Origin: Candidatus Methylacidiphilales bacterium | Lineage (GTDB): Bacteria > Verrucomicrobiota > Verrucomicrobiia > Methylacidiphilales > CAZTYG01 | Reading direction: 5' to 3' | Length of the DNA: 55,460 nt | Assembly (NCBI GenBank): GCA_033875315.1 | Contig: JANRJG010000023.1 | Span: 1-55,460 of the forward strand | Shown here: one piece after another, positions 16,896-24,948 of the stretch | Numbering within the stretch: position 1 is the stretch's first letter | Layout of the letters: each line of letters starts with the position of its first letter | Made by a program: the position numbers and the translations under genes | Notes under the pieces: model-generated | Database searches by the model: none | The model's input: only the letters and a program-made list of their open reading frames with translations | What the model was told of the DNA's origin: nothing

Positions 16896-17951
16896 GTGAA
16901 CCCGGCCCATTTTTTCATCATGGCGGGAGGCAGCGGCGAACGATTCTGGCCGCTCAGCCGCCAACTCCGCCCGAAGCAAATCCTCCCCCTGCTGGACCAG
17001 GGCACCCTGCTTGAACTGGCCATCCAACGCACCCTGCCCCTGGCCGGACCGGGGCAGCTCACCCTCCTGGCCAACACCCAGCTTGGCGACACCCTCCGCA
17101 CCTCGCTCCCCCAGGACGCCACGGTCAATCTGGTGCTGGAGCCGGCCAAGCGCGACACCGCCCCCGCCGCCGCTTTGGCCACCGCCATCGCCTATCACTC
17201 CGGTCCCGAATCCGTGGCCGTGCTCCTGCCCGCCGACCCTTGGATCGGTGACGACGCCCTCTACCGCGCCGACCTGGAACTGGCGGTGCGCTTGGCCCGC
17301 GATCACGACGCGCTTGTCACCCTGGGCATTCCCCCGACTTTTGCCGCCACCGGTTTCGGTTACCTGGAGTTGGGCGATTTCCTTCCGGAAACCGGTGACC
17401 GGGCGCGCCGGGTGGTGCGATTCGTGGAAAAGCCCGACACGGCCCGGGCCCAAAGCTACCTCACGTCCGGCCGCCACGCCTGGAACGCAGGGATCTTCGC
17501 CTGGCGGGCCTCGGTTTTTCTGCGGGAGGCGGAACGCCTGGTTCCGGAACTGGCCGCCTTCATCAAAGCCTATCCGGGTCCCGCGGGCTCCGAGGCCTAC
17601 TTGGCGGAGCATTTCAGCGGCCTGCCCAAGATCTCGGTCGATTACGCCATCATGGAAAAGGCCGCCTCGGTCCTCTCCGTGGCCGCCTCCTTCCCTTGGG
17701 ACGACATCGGTTCCTGGCCCGCCTTGGCCGGTCATTTCCCCGTCGACGCCGCCGGCAATGCCCACCGGGGTGTCCTCGCCGCCCATGCCGCGCGCAACAA
17801 CCTTGTCTATTCTCCCCACAAGCCTGTGGCGCTTTGCGGCGTGGAGGATCTGGTGGTGGTGGACACACCCGACGCCCTGCTCGTCTGCCATCGCAGCCAG
17901 GCCCAGGAAATCAAGAAGCTCCTGCCCCTCCTCCCGCCCGGACTCCATTGA
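16896..17951 (+). CDS. manC: Mannose-1-phosphate guanylyltransferase
   Basis: The 351-residue nucleotidyltransferase starts at GTG (16896) and has the signature MAGGSGERFWPLSRQLRPKQ, followed by EPAKRDTAPAAALA, VLLPADPWI and FVEKPDTARA. It joins mannose-1-phosphate and GTP to GDP-mannose for surface polysaccharides or lipopolysaccharide. It has the short GMP form without the C-terminal phosphomannose isomerase cupin found in longer ManC/AlgA proteins. The gene lies 58 bases after the mutarotase and 43 before OsmC. Confidence 0.93.
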   Translation: MNPAHFFIMAGGSGERFWPLSRQLRPKQILPLLDQGTLLELAIQRTLPLAGPGQLTLLANTQLGDTLRTSLPQDATVNLVLEPAKRDTAPAAALATAIAYHSGPESVAVLLPADPWIGDDALYRADLELAVRLARDHDALVTLGIPPTFAATGFGYLELGDFLPETGDRARRVVRFVEKPDTARAQSYLTSGRHAWNAGIFAWRASVFLREAERLVPELAAFIKAYPGPAGSEAYLAEHFSGLPKISVDYAIMEKAASVLSVAASFPWDDIGSWPALAGHFPVDAAGNAHRGVLAAHAARNNLVYSPHKPVALCGVEDLVVVDTPDALLVCHRSQAQEIKKLLPLLPPGLH

Positions 17952-17994
17952 CGCCTGTCCTTGCCCTTCCAGGGCTTCCTGCTTGGATGGAATC

Positions 17995-18459
17995 ATGTCC
18001 GAACACCGCGCCACCATCCTCTGGGTCCGAAAGGACGAGGGCTTCCTCCAATCCAAGTATTCCCGCAACCACACCTGGGCCTTCGACGGGGGCGCGCACG
18101 TCGAGGCCACGGCGGCCCCAAGCGTCATCCCCCCGCCCTGGACCGACCCCGCTTTCATCGACCCTGAGGAAGCCTACATCGCCGCCCTATCCAGCTGCCA
18201 CATGCTCACTTTCCTCCACGTCGCCGCCAAGGCCGGCTTCGTGGTCGACCGTTATGAGGATGAAGCGGTGGGCGCGATGGCCAAAAACGAGAAGGGCATC
18301 CCCTGGCTGAAGACGGTGACCCTAAGACCCCGCATCGCTTACGGTGGCGACAAGGCCCCCACTCCGGAGGAGAGCGGGCAGCTCCACCACAAGGCGCACG
18401 ACTTCTGCTTCATCGCCAACTCGGTCAAAACGGAAATCCTCATCGAACCTGTGGCGTGA
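17995..18459 (+). CDS. OsmC family peroxide-reducing protein
   Basis: The 154-residue protein has the OsmC/Ohr fold pattern: PEEAYIAALSSCHMLTFLHVAAKAG supplies one of the two redox cysteines (in SSCHML), and AHDFCFIANSVKTEI the second (in DFCFIA). OsmC-like proteins reduce organic hydroperoxides with dithiol partners. The start ATG at 17995 begins MSEHRATI. Its stop (TGA 18457-18459) is 11 bases before the DUF192 lipoprotein, so the two are probably co-transcribed. Confidence 0.9.
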   Translation: MSEHRATILWVRKDEGFLQSKYSRNHTWAFDGGAHVEATAAPSVIPPPWTDPAFIDPEEAYIAALSSCHMLTFLHVAAKAGFVVDRYEDEAVGAMAKNEKGIPWLKTVTLRPRIAYGGDKAPTPEESGQLHHKAHDFCFIANSVKTEILIEPVA

Positions 18460-18470
18460 GGAAAGTCCCC

Positions 18471-18980
18471 ATGGTTGCCTCATCGTCGTACAAGTGGCCC
18501 TCCGCACTTCGGCAAGCGGTCCTGGCGGTCATTCTTGTTCTGGGCCTGGCCGCCTGCGGCTCTCCGTCCCAACCTTCATCCCAGGCTGCGACCACGCCCC
18601 TGCGCACCATCGACTTGACCATCGTCGACCAAACCCTGAAAACCGAATTGGCTCTCACGCCCCCCGAGCAAGAACATGGCCTGATGGACCGCGACTCCCT
18701 TCCCGGCGACCATGCCATGCTGTTCGTCTTTGACAGACCGCGCCGGGCCTCGTTCTGGATGCGCAACACCCGCATCCCCTTGAGCATCGCCTACCTCGAC
18801 GCCCGGGGAGCCATCGTGGAAATCTATGACATGCAACCTTTCGACGAAACCCCGATCCCCAGTCTGAGTGCCGAGATTTGTTACGCCCTTGAGGTCAACC
18901 AGGGCTGGTTCCGCCGTCACCGCATCACGCCGGGCGATATCGTCAAGGGGCTGGAAAAAATACCCTCCTCCCCCCAATAA
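18471..18980 (+). CDS. DUF192 family lipoprotein
   Basis: This 169-residue protein begins with a basic region and a hydrophobic stretch ending in the lipobox LAAC, so it should be anchored in a membrane. The DUF192 core follows: LALTPPEQEHGLMDRDSLP, MLFVFDRPRRASFWMRNTRIPLSIAYLD and CYALEVNQGWF. The ATG at 18471 is preceded by GAGGAA at 7 bases, better than the overlapping GTG at 18456. Function of DUF192 is unknown. It lies between OsmC and the photolyase. Confidence 0.88.
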   Translation: MVASSSYKWPSALRQAVLAVILVLGLAACGSPSQPSSQAATTPLRTIDLTIVDQTLKTELALTPPEQEHGLMDRDSLPGDHAMLFVFDRPRRASFWMRNTRIPLSIAYLDARGAIVEIYDMQPFDETPIPSLSAEICYALEVNQGWFRRHRITPGDIVKGLEKIPSSPQ

Positions 18981-19019
18981 TCAGCCAAGCAAACTGGCCA
19001 ATTGCCCATAGGATGTCGT

Positions 19020-20609
19020 ATGGACGCCTATTGGATACTCGGAGACCAACTCCAGCACGACCACCCGGCCCTGAAACTGGCCCGGCCGGACGACCTCTTC
19101 GTCTTCATTGAATCCAAGGCCCGCGGCGGCCACCTGCGCTACCACACGCACAAGCTGGTTCTGATCTACAGTGCCATGCGCCATTTGGCCGCTGAATGGA
19201 AGAAAAGTGGACGAAAGGTCTGCTACCATGCGTTGGGTGAAGGCCCTTCATCGGATTATCTCGGGGCATGGAAAGAAATCCTGGCCCGCCACCACCTGCA
19301 GGCCATCCACGTCATGGAGCCATCTGAATGGACCATGGACCAAGCCTTGGCCCCCCTGGCTCGCAAGCTCGGCCTCCCCATCCACCGCATCCCGACCAAC
19401 CAATTCCTGACCAAAAGGTCGGATTTTGCCGCCTGGGCTGGTGGCAGGAAACACCTGCTCATGGCCGACCACTATCGCCGACAACGCGAACGCCTCGGCA
19501 TTCTGCTGGACCAGGATGGCGGCCCGGAGGGCGGCAGCTGGAGCTTCGATGCCGACAACCGCGAAACCTTTGGCGCCTTTGACAAATCCGCCCCGCCCGT
19601 GCCGCCACTTCCCGCGATACGACCCGACGCCGTCACCCGGACTGTCATGGAACAAGTGGCGGCGCATTTTCCCGGCCACCCCGGCGACCCCGCCACGTTC
19701 TGGCTGCCGGTCACGCGCCGGGAATCATTGGCCTGGCTGGATGATTTCATCCAACGACGCCTGTCATCATTCGGTCCTTTCGAGGACACCATGGCCTCGG
19801 GACAACCGCATCTCTTCCATTCCGTGCTTACCCCCATGCTCAACACTGGATTGTTAAGGCCAATGGAATGCATCGAACGCGCCGTGGCGGCCTGGCGGAG
19901 CGGAAAGGCACCCATCGCTTCGGTGGAGGGCTTTGTCCGTCAAATCGTCGGCTGGCGCGAATTCATCAACGGCGTCTACTGGCTCCACATGCCCGGCTAC
20001 GCATCCAACAACGCCCTCGAGGCCAGCCGACCCCTGCCCGACTGGCTCGAAAAAGGCCAATCACCCATGAACTGCGTCGGAGAGTGCGTCAACCAGGCCC
20101 GGGCAACCGGCTACAACCACCATATCCAGCGCCTGATGGTCCTGGGGAATTTTTTTCTTCTCGGAGGCTACGACCCCCAGGCGGTACTCCGTTGGTACAT
20201 GGAAATGTATGTCGATGCGTACGACTGGGTCATGCAACCCAACGTCCTCGGGATGGTGCTTTACGCCGACGGCGGCCGCTTCGCGACCAAGCCCTACGCC
20301 GCCGGATCCGGTTACATCCAGCGCATGAGTGATTATTGCCGGAATTGTCGTTTCGATCCCAAGCTGCGCAGCGGACCCAAGGCCTGTCCTTTCAATATCC
20401 TGTATTGGAACTTTTTCGACCGTCACGAGACCCGTTTCGCCAGCAACCCAAGGGTGGCCATGATCGTGAACACCCTCCGTAAAAAATCCGCCGCAGAACG
20501 GAAAGCCATCCGCACCGAAGCCGCCAGCATTCTCAATGGTTGGAACATCACCGAATCAACGCCCGCCGACAGGCTCCAGAAGCTGGACAGGAATCGGAAG
20601 AGAACCTAA
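19020..20609 (+). CDS. Iron-sulfur bacterial cryptochrome / (6-4) photolyase (FeS-BCP, PhrB-type)
   Basis: The 529-residue protein (MDAYWILGDQLQHDHPAL) matches the FeS-BCP group typified by Agrobacterium PhrB, which repairs (6-4) photoproducts with FAD, a lumazine-type antenna and a [4Fe-4S] cluster. The cluster ligands correspond to Cys352, Cys440, Cys443 and Cys456, each two residues after PhrB Cys350, 438, 441 and 454 as I recall them. The FAD-domain run GFVRQIVGWREFINGVYW and the C-terminal CRNC and KACPFNILYW blocks are kept. The ATG at 19020 has AGGA at 6 bases. It lies downstream of OsmC and DUF192 genes and likely serves light-driven DNA repair. Confidence 0.92.
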   Translation: MDAYWILGDQLQHDHPALKLARPDDLFVFIESKARGGHLRYHTHKLVLIYSAMRHLAAEWKKSGRKVCYHALGEGPSSDYLGAWKEILARHHLQAIHVMEPSEWTMDQALAPLARKLGLPIHRIPTNQFLTKRSDFAAWAGGRKHLLMADHYRRQRERLGILLDQDGGPEGGSWSFDADNRETFGAFDKSAPPVPPLPAIRPDAVTRTVMEQVAAHFPGHPGDPATFWLPVTRRESLAWLDDFIQRRLSSFGPFEDTMASGQPHLFHSVLTPMLNTGLLRPMECIERAVAAWRSGKAPIASVEGFVRQIVGWREFINGVYWLHMPGYASNNALEASRPLPDWLEKGQSPMNCVGECVNQARATGYNHHIQRLMVLGNFFLLGGYDPQAVLRWYMEMYVDAYDWVMQPNVLGMVLYADGGRFATKPYAAGSGYIQRMSDYCRNCRFDPKLRSGPKACPFNILYWNFFDRHETRFASNPRVAMIVNTLRKKSAAERKAIRTEAASILNGWNITESTPADRLQKLDRNRKRT

Positions 20610-20622
20610 TCTATGATGCAAC

Positions 20623-21351
20623 ATGATGAACGCCCTTGTGCGCATCTCTCTTCTGATGTTGGCCGGCTTGGCGACGGCCACGCTCACGGCGCGGGCCATT
20701 CCCCTCCAGGCGGAAGACTACCTTTATTGCCCCGGTGCCTCTCCTTCCGCCGAGGCCAGCCTGGCCCTGAACAAGATCATTGCGGAGCGCCGGGAACTCG
20801 CGGGAGGCATCACCCTCGAGGATTTTCCCGGGACCCTGACCTTTTTCGGCGTCCGCATCGATGAACCCGAAGTGTTGATGAATTGGCGCACGCAGGAGGA
20901 TGCCCGCGTCCGCGCCCTGATTCCGCAGGGCCACTTGGAGCAGGTCACAAAATTCGCAGATAAAGTCAGGAGCCTCACTGGACAAGTGGAACAAAAATTC
21001 CCCATCAGGCAGGGCTTTGACCTGGGCATGGCCCAATCGGTCGAACGCACCGGAGACGGCGAATCCGTGCGCGTGGACCTGTCCGTGCCCACGAATAGTG
21101 CGGACTACCGGGTACTGAGCGAATCCGAAGTCAATGAGGACGGCGTTTTGGTGATCCGGGTGACCCTGATCCGTCCTTCTTCGTATCTTCTCCTCGACAA
21201 AGAACCGGTACCAACGGAACTCAAAGCCACCATCACCCGCAAGGGCCCCCTGCCCAAATCGGTTGAACTATGGACGCGCACCATCAACGACGATCTGCCC
21301 TTGGGGCTGAAATTCAAGCGCATGGGCGAGGCCAAACTGGCCGGAACCTGA
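20623..21351 (+). CDS. Secreted hypothetical protein
   Basis: The 242-residue protein has a signal peptide (LVRISLLMLAGLATATLTARA) and a soluble, mostly beta/alpha body with YCPGASPSAEASLALNK and VLVIRVTLIRPSSYLLLD. It begins 14 bases after the photolyase gene. I recognise no domain. It ends 72 bases before tRNA-Pro. Confidence 0.75.
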   Translation: MMNALVRISLLMLAGLATATLTARAIPLQAEDYLYCPGASPSAEASLALNKIIAERRELAGGITLEDFPGTLTFFGVRIDEPEVLMNWRTQEDARVRALIPQGHLEQVTKFADKVRSLTGQVEQKFPIRQGFDLGMAQSVERTGDGESVRVDLSVPTNSADYRVLSESEVNEDGVLVIRVTLIRPSSYLLLDKEPVPTELKATITRKGPLPKSVELWTRTINDDLPLGLKFKRMGEAKLAGT

Positions 21352-21423
21352 TCTTTGGCATGGGGGCATGCCGGTGGATTAGCTTGCCGCCATGGGTATT
21401 CGCAGCATAGTGATTTTCTGCGA

Positions 21424-21497
21424 CGGAGCGTAGCGCAGTTTGGTAGCGCGCTTGGTTTGGGACCAAGAGGCCCCGGGTTCAAATCCCGGCGCTCCGA
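21424..21497 (+). tRNA. tRNA-Pro (anticodon TGG)
   Basis: A 74-base cloverleaf: acceptor CGGAGCG (21424-21430) pairs with CGCTCCG (21490-21496), discriminator A at 21497; anticodon stem CTTGG/CCAAG encloses the loop TTTGGGA, giving anticodon TGG; the T arm is CCGGG-TTCAAAT-CCCGG. CCA is not encoded. The 3' end is copied in the two direct-repeat units that follow. Confidence 0.97.
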
Positions 21498-21815
21498 TAA
21501 AGAGTATTTCGCGAGGCGAACGTTGTCCATCGATTAGAACCTTCAGGTTCAGCGCTGCGTCCGTAAGGACTTTATTCCATCGCCCGAAGGGCCATCTCGC
21601 ACAGCCCCGCGTTCCTCACGGGGATCAATTCCGGCGCTCCGATAAGGAGCATTTCGCGAGGCGAACGTTGTCCATCGATTTGAACCCTTGGGTTCAGCGC
21701 CATTCACGAAGTGACCGTTTCTCATTGCCCAAAGGGCCATCCTGCACAGCCCCGCGTTCCTCGCGGGGATCAATCCCGGCGCTGATAAGGAAATCTTCTC
21801 TAAGCGAACATTCCC
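21487..21815 (+). repeat. Tandem 145-base repeats copying the 3' end of tRNA-Pro
   Basis: Anchored on CGGCGCTCCGATAA, copies begin at 21487 (inside the tRNA), 21632 and 21777 (partial, decayed; CC lost before GATAA), a period of exactly 145. Each full unit holds a chain of short hairpins: TTCGC-GAG-GCGAA (21508, 21653), GAACC/GGTTC, a 4-bp hairpin that differs in sequence between copies, GCCC/GGGC, and a 7-bp CCCCGCG/CGCGGGG stem. No convincing reading frame lies inside. The layout recalls the rtT repeats behind E. coli tyrT. Whether it is transcribed with the tRNA is not known. Confidence 0.8.
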
Positions 21816-21911
21816 CATTCCCTATTTCGAATCCATCATCTGCACTCAGAAAAATAAAACTTGCCGCCCCCCTCCTTCACCGGCATTCTGGAAAGCTTTC
21901 CCATTCCCATT

Positions 21912-22130
21912 ATGAAGCAGCAATTGGTCACCGACGCCCTCTCCAAAATCGAAAACCCGCAGATCCTCATCAACATGGTCTCCAAGCGGGTCCGCCAATT
22001 GGGCCAGGGCTTCCGCCCACTCATCCCCGTCAGCCCCCGCATGACCTTCATGGATGTCGCCCTGAAGGAAATCGCCGACGGCAAGCTCAGCTACCGCCCC
22101 CTCGACGAGGAACCGGCCGCGGCGGATTGA
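21912..22130 (+). CDS. rpoZ: RNA polymerase omega subunit
   Basis: The 72-residue protein MKQQLVTDAL... has the omega pattern INMVSKRVRQLGQGFRPL followed by MTFMDVALKEIADGKLSYR, matching the verrucomicrobial form of RpoZ, which helps assemble core RNA polymerase. It sits 37 bases before smpB. An alternative upstream TTG would add 17 residues without homology. No ribosome-binding site is obvious. Confidence 0.8.
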   Translation: MKQQLVTDALSKIENPQILINMVSKRVRQLGQGFRPLIPVSPRMTFMDVALKEIADGKLSYRPLDEEPAAAD

Positions 22131-22167
22131 ACCCCGCCTTTACGCCGTTCCCCCGTAAAGGCCTGCC

Positions 22168-22620
22168 ATGAGCGGCCTGGAAGTCCAAAACCGCAAGGCC
22201 GGGCGCGATTACGCCGTCCTGGAAACCCTCGAGGCTGGCATCGAACTCCAGGGCACCGAGGTCAAATCCCTCCGCACCAGCCAGGCCAGTCTCGACGAAG
22301 CCTTCGCCCGCATCGAAAACGGCCAGATGTGGCTGCACCAGTTCCACATCGCTCCCTACGAAAAGGGCAACCGGGAAAACCACGAGCCCAAGCGCCTGCG
22401 CCGACTCCTCGTCCACAAATCGGAAATCCGCCGCCTGCATGAGGAAGTCGCCACCGCCGGAAAAACCCTGATCCCGCTCAAGGGCTATTTCAACGACAAG
22501 CAGCGTTTCAAGATCCTCCTCGGCCTCTGCAAGGGCAAGAACGCCCGCGACAAGCGCCAGGACGTCAAGAAGCGCGACACCGACCGGGAAATCCGTCAAA
22601 CCCTCCAGAGACGGCGGTGA
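22168..22620 (+). CDS. smpB: SsrA-binding protein SmpB
   Basis: The 150-residue protein has the SmpB core: NRKAGRDYAVLETLEAGIEL, GTEVKSLRTSQASLDEAFAR, HIAPYEKGNRENHEPKRLRRLL, and a basic tail with KGKNARDKRQDVKKRD. It binds tmRNA and delivers it to stalled ribosomes for trans-translation. It follows rpoZ closely; the tmRNA gene itself is not seen in this window. Confidence 0.97.
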   Translation: MSGLEVQNRKAGRDYAVLETLEAGIELQGTEVKSLRTSQASLDEAFARIENGQMWLHQFHIAPYEKGNRENHEPKRLRRLLVHKSEIRRLHEEVATAGKTLIPLKGYFNDKQRFKILLGLCKGKNARDKRQDVKKRDTDREIRQTLQRRR

Positions 22621-22734
22621 TCTTCTTCATCCCACTGGTCTTCTGCCTTTCGTCTATTCCTACAGGAATGCGCCCGTCCAGAGATGGGAAAAGATTGTTT
22701 TAAAACTTTTGCCCCGGCCCGCTCCTGAGCCAAA

Positions 22735-24108
22735 ATGGCTTCCTTGAAAACACCTTGGCTTCCCAAACTCCGGAAACTCTTCGGCCGGCGCATCCTCCAG
22801 ACCGACCCGGAGACGTTGGCCGCCCATGCGGGTGATGCCTGGCACGCCAGCCACCCCCCGGAGGCTGTGGCCCTTCCCTCCACCACCGCCGAAGTTTCAC
22901 GCCTCCTCACCTTCTGCCACCGCCATCGCATACCCGTCACCGCACGCGGTGCCGGCCGCGGCTATGTCGGCAGCTGCGTCCCGGTGCGTGGCGGCGTCGC
23001 CCTTTCGCTCGCCCGGATGAACCGCATCCGGGAAATCTCCCGTGAGGATTTCGTTGCCGTGGTCGAACCCGGTGTCATCACCGGCGAACTCCAACGCAGG
23101 GTGGAAGCGCGCGGTCTCTTCTATCCACCCGATCCGGCCAGCCTCAACGAGAGCACGATCGGCGGCAACATCGCCACCAACGCAGGTGGGCCCCGTTGCG
23201 TCAAATACGGCGTCACCCGCAACTACGTGATGGGCCTGGAAATCGTCCTCGCCGACGGGACGGTCGTCACCACCGGCGGGCGCACCCATAAGAACAAACT
23301 CGGCTTCAATCTCACCGACCTCTTCACCGGGTCGGAAGGCATGCTCGGCATCACCACCCTCGCCACCCTTCGCCTCATCCCCCTGCCCCCGGCCCGTGCC
23401 GTCGTCGTGGGCACCTTCCCCCATGCCAGAGCCGCCGCCGCCGCCGTGCAGGCCGTCCTGGCCCGCGGCTTCCTCCCTTCGGCCATGGAGGTCGCCGATG
23501 CCTTCACCCTCGCGTCCGCGCGGAAATACAGCCCCGGCACCCCGCCCGGTAATGCCTTCCTCCTGCTGGAGGTCGACGGCCAATCTGCTTCGGTCCGCGG
23601 TGAATCCCGCGACCTGGCGGTGATTCTGGAATCCTGCGGGGCGCTCCGTGTTTTCCGCGCCACCACCACCGCAGCCCAGGACCGTCTCTGGGGTATGCGA
23701 CGTGATTTCTCCTACAGCCTCAAAGCCACCGGGCTGCACAAGATCAACCAGGACATCGTTGTCCCCCGGGGCAAACTCGTCCAAGTCTTCAAACTCTCCG
23801 AACAATTGAAAAAGAAGTACCGGGTCGAGACTTCGGCCTTTGGTCATGCCGGTGACGGCAACATCCACGTCAACCTCATGTTCGCCAAGGGGGAGGAACA
23901 TGCCCCCCGGGTGCGACTGGCCCAGGATGAATTGTTCCGACGTGTGCTGGAGATGGGTGGAACCATCACCGGCGAACATGGTACCGGATTGGCCCGCAAA
24001 CCTTGGTGGAACCTGGCCACCACCGCTGGAAGCCGGAAACTCCACCAATTGGTCAAACAGGCCCTCGACCCGCTGAACATCCTCAATCCCGGCAAGTTTC
24101 TCGGCTGA
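22735..24108 (+). CDS. FAD-linked oxidase, GlcD / D-lactate dehydrogenase-like
   Basis: The 457-residue protein has an FAD-binding PCMH domain (about residues 40-220; PVTARGAGRGYVGSC, IGGNIATNAGGPRCVKYG) and a C-terminal FAD-oxidase domain with HAGDGNIHVN and GEHGTGLARK. These enzymes oxidise 2-hydroxy acids such as glycolate or D-lactate. The usual partners GlcE and GlcF are absent nearby, so it may work alone or with unlinked subunits. Cytoplasmic or peripheral to the membrane. Confidence 0.93.
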   Translation: MASLKTPWLPKLRKLFGRRILQTDPETLAAHAGDAWHASHPPEAVALPSTTAEVSRLLTFCHRHRIPVTARGAGRGYVGSCVPVRGGVALSLARMNRIREISREDFVAVVEPGVITGELQRRVEARGLFYPPDPASLNESTIGGNIATNAGGPRCVKYGVTRNYVMGLEIVLADGTVVTTGGRTHKNKLGFNLTDLFTGSEGMLGITTLATLRLIPLPPARAVVVGTFPHARAAAAAVQAVLARGFLPSAMEVADAFTLASARKYSPGTPPGNAFLLLEVDGQSASVRGESRDLAVILESCGALRVFRATTTAAQDRLWGMRRDFSYSLKATGLHKINQDIVVPRGKLVQVFKLSEQLKKKYRVETSAFGHAGDGNIHVNLMFAKGEEHAPRVRLAQDELFRRVLEMGGTITGEHGTGLARKPWWNLATTAGSRKLHQLVKQALDPLNILNPGKFLG

Positions 24109-24159
24109 ATCCACGCCCGCCAGGCACTCCCCAGAACGGGGACTGGAACCAGAAAACTT

Positions 24160-24894
24160 TTAGCGGTAGGGCTGGTTGAGTTCCACCGGCCGGGATTTGG
24201 CCCGCAACCTCAAGTTCAACATTTCCACGCCAACGGAAAACGCCATGGCAAAGTAAATGTAACCCTTGGGAATATGTTGGTGCATGCCCTCGGCCACCAG
24301 CATGACACCAATCAGCAGAAGAAAGCTAAGCGCCAGCATTTTGATGGTTGGGTGACGATGGACAAAATCACCGATGGAACCGGCGCAAAGCAGCATCACC
24401 CCCATGGCCAGGATGACCGCGACGATCATCACAGGCAGGTTGTTGGTCATCCCGACCGCCGTGATGACGGAATCGAGCGAAAAAACAATATCCAGCAGGA
24501 TGATTTGCACGATCACCCCGGCAAACGACGAAGCCACCCGGGCGCTTTTCTCTCCATCCACCCCCTCCAGCTTGTCGTGGATCTCATGGGTGCTCTTGGC
24601 CATCAAAAAAAGTCCTCCACCGAGCAGGATCAGGTCTCGTCCCGAAAAATCATGCCCCATGACCGCAAAGAGCGGTGAAACCAGCCTCGCCATCCAGGAA
24701 ATCCCGCAAAGCAGGAGTATCCGTGTGACCAGGGCCAGGGCCAGGCCAAGCTGGCGGGCCTTTGCTTGCTGCTCAGGCGGCAACTTCCCGGCCAAAATAC
24801 TGATGAAAATGATGTTGTCCACCCCGAGGACGATTTCCATCACGGTAAGTGTCGTCAAACTGATCCAAATCTGCGGGTCCGAGAGCCATTCCAT
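24160..24894 (-). CDS. TerC family membrane protein (YkoY/Alx-like)
   Basis: This 244-residue protein has seven hydrophobic helices and the TerC acidic motifs EIVLGVDNIIFISI and DIVFSLDSVITAVG. Members export manganese or act in tellurite resistance and metal loading of exported proteins. It lies 55 bases downstream of the gene for the thioredoxin-like protein on the same strand, and convergent with the GlcD-type oxidase. Confidence 0.92.
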   Translation of the reverse strand: MEWLSDPQIWISLTTLTVMEIVLGVDNIIFISILAGKLPPEQQAKARQLGLALALVTRILLLCGISWMARLVSPLFAVMGHDFSGRDLILLGGGLFLMAKSTHEIHDKLEGVDGEKSARVASSFAGVIVQIILLDIVFSLDSVITAVGMTNNLPVMIVAVILAMGVMLLCAGSIGDFVHRHPTIKMLALSFLLLIGVMLVAEGMHQHIPKGYIYFAMAFSVGVEMLNLRLRAKSRPVELNQPYR

Positions 24895-24948
24895 GCCGCC
24901 TTCCTATCGTCCAAAGGGTGCGACGGCAATCGAAAACAAGCACTGGCT

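Noticed and set aside
16212-18158. Long minus-strand frame opposite mutarotase, manC and osmC
   Set aside because: Antisense to three recognised genes; no conserved motif.
21487-21815. CRISPR array
   Set aside because: Units are 145 bases, adjacent without spacers, and start with a tRNA end; no cas genes nearby.
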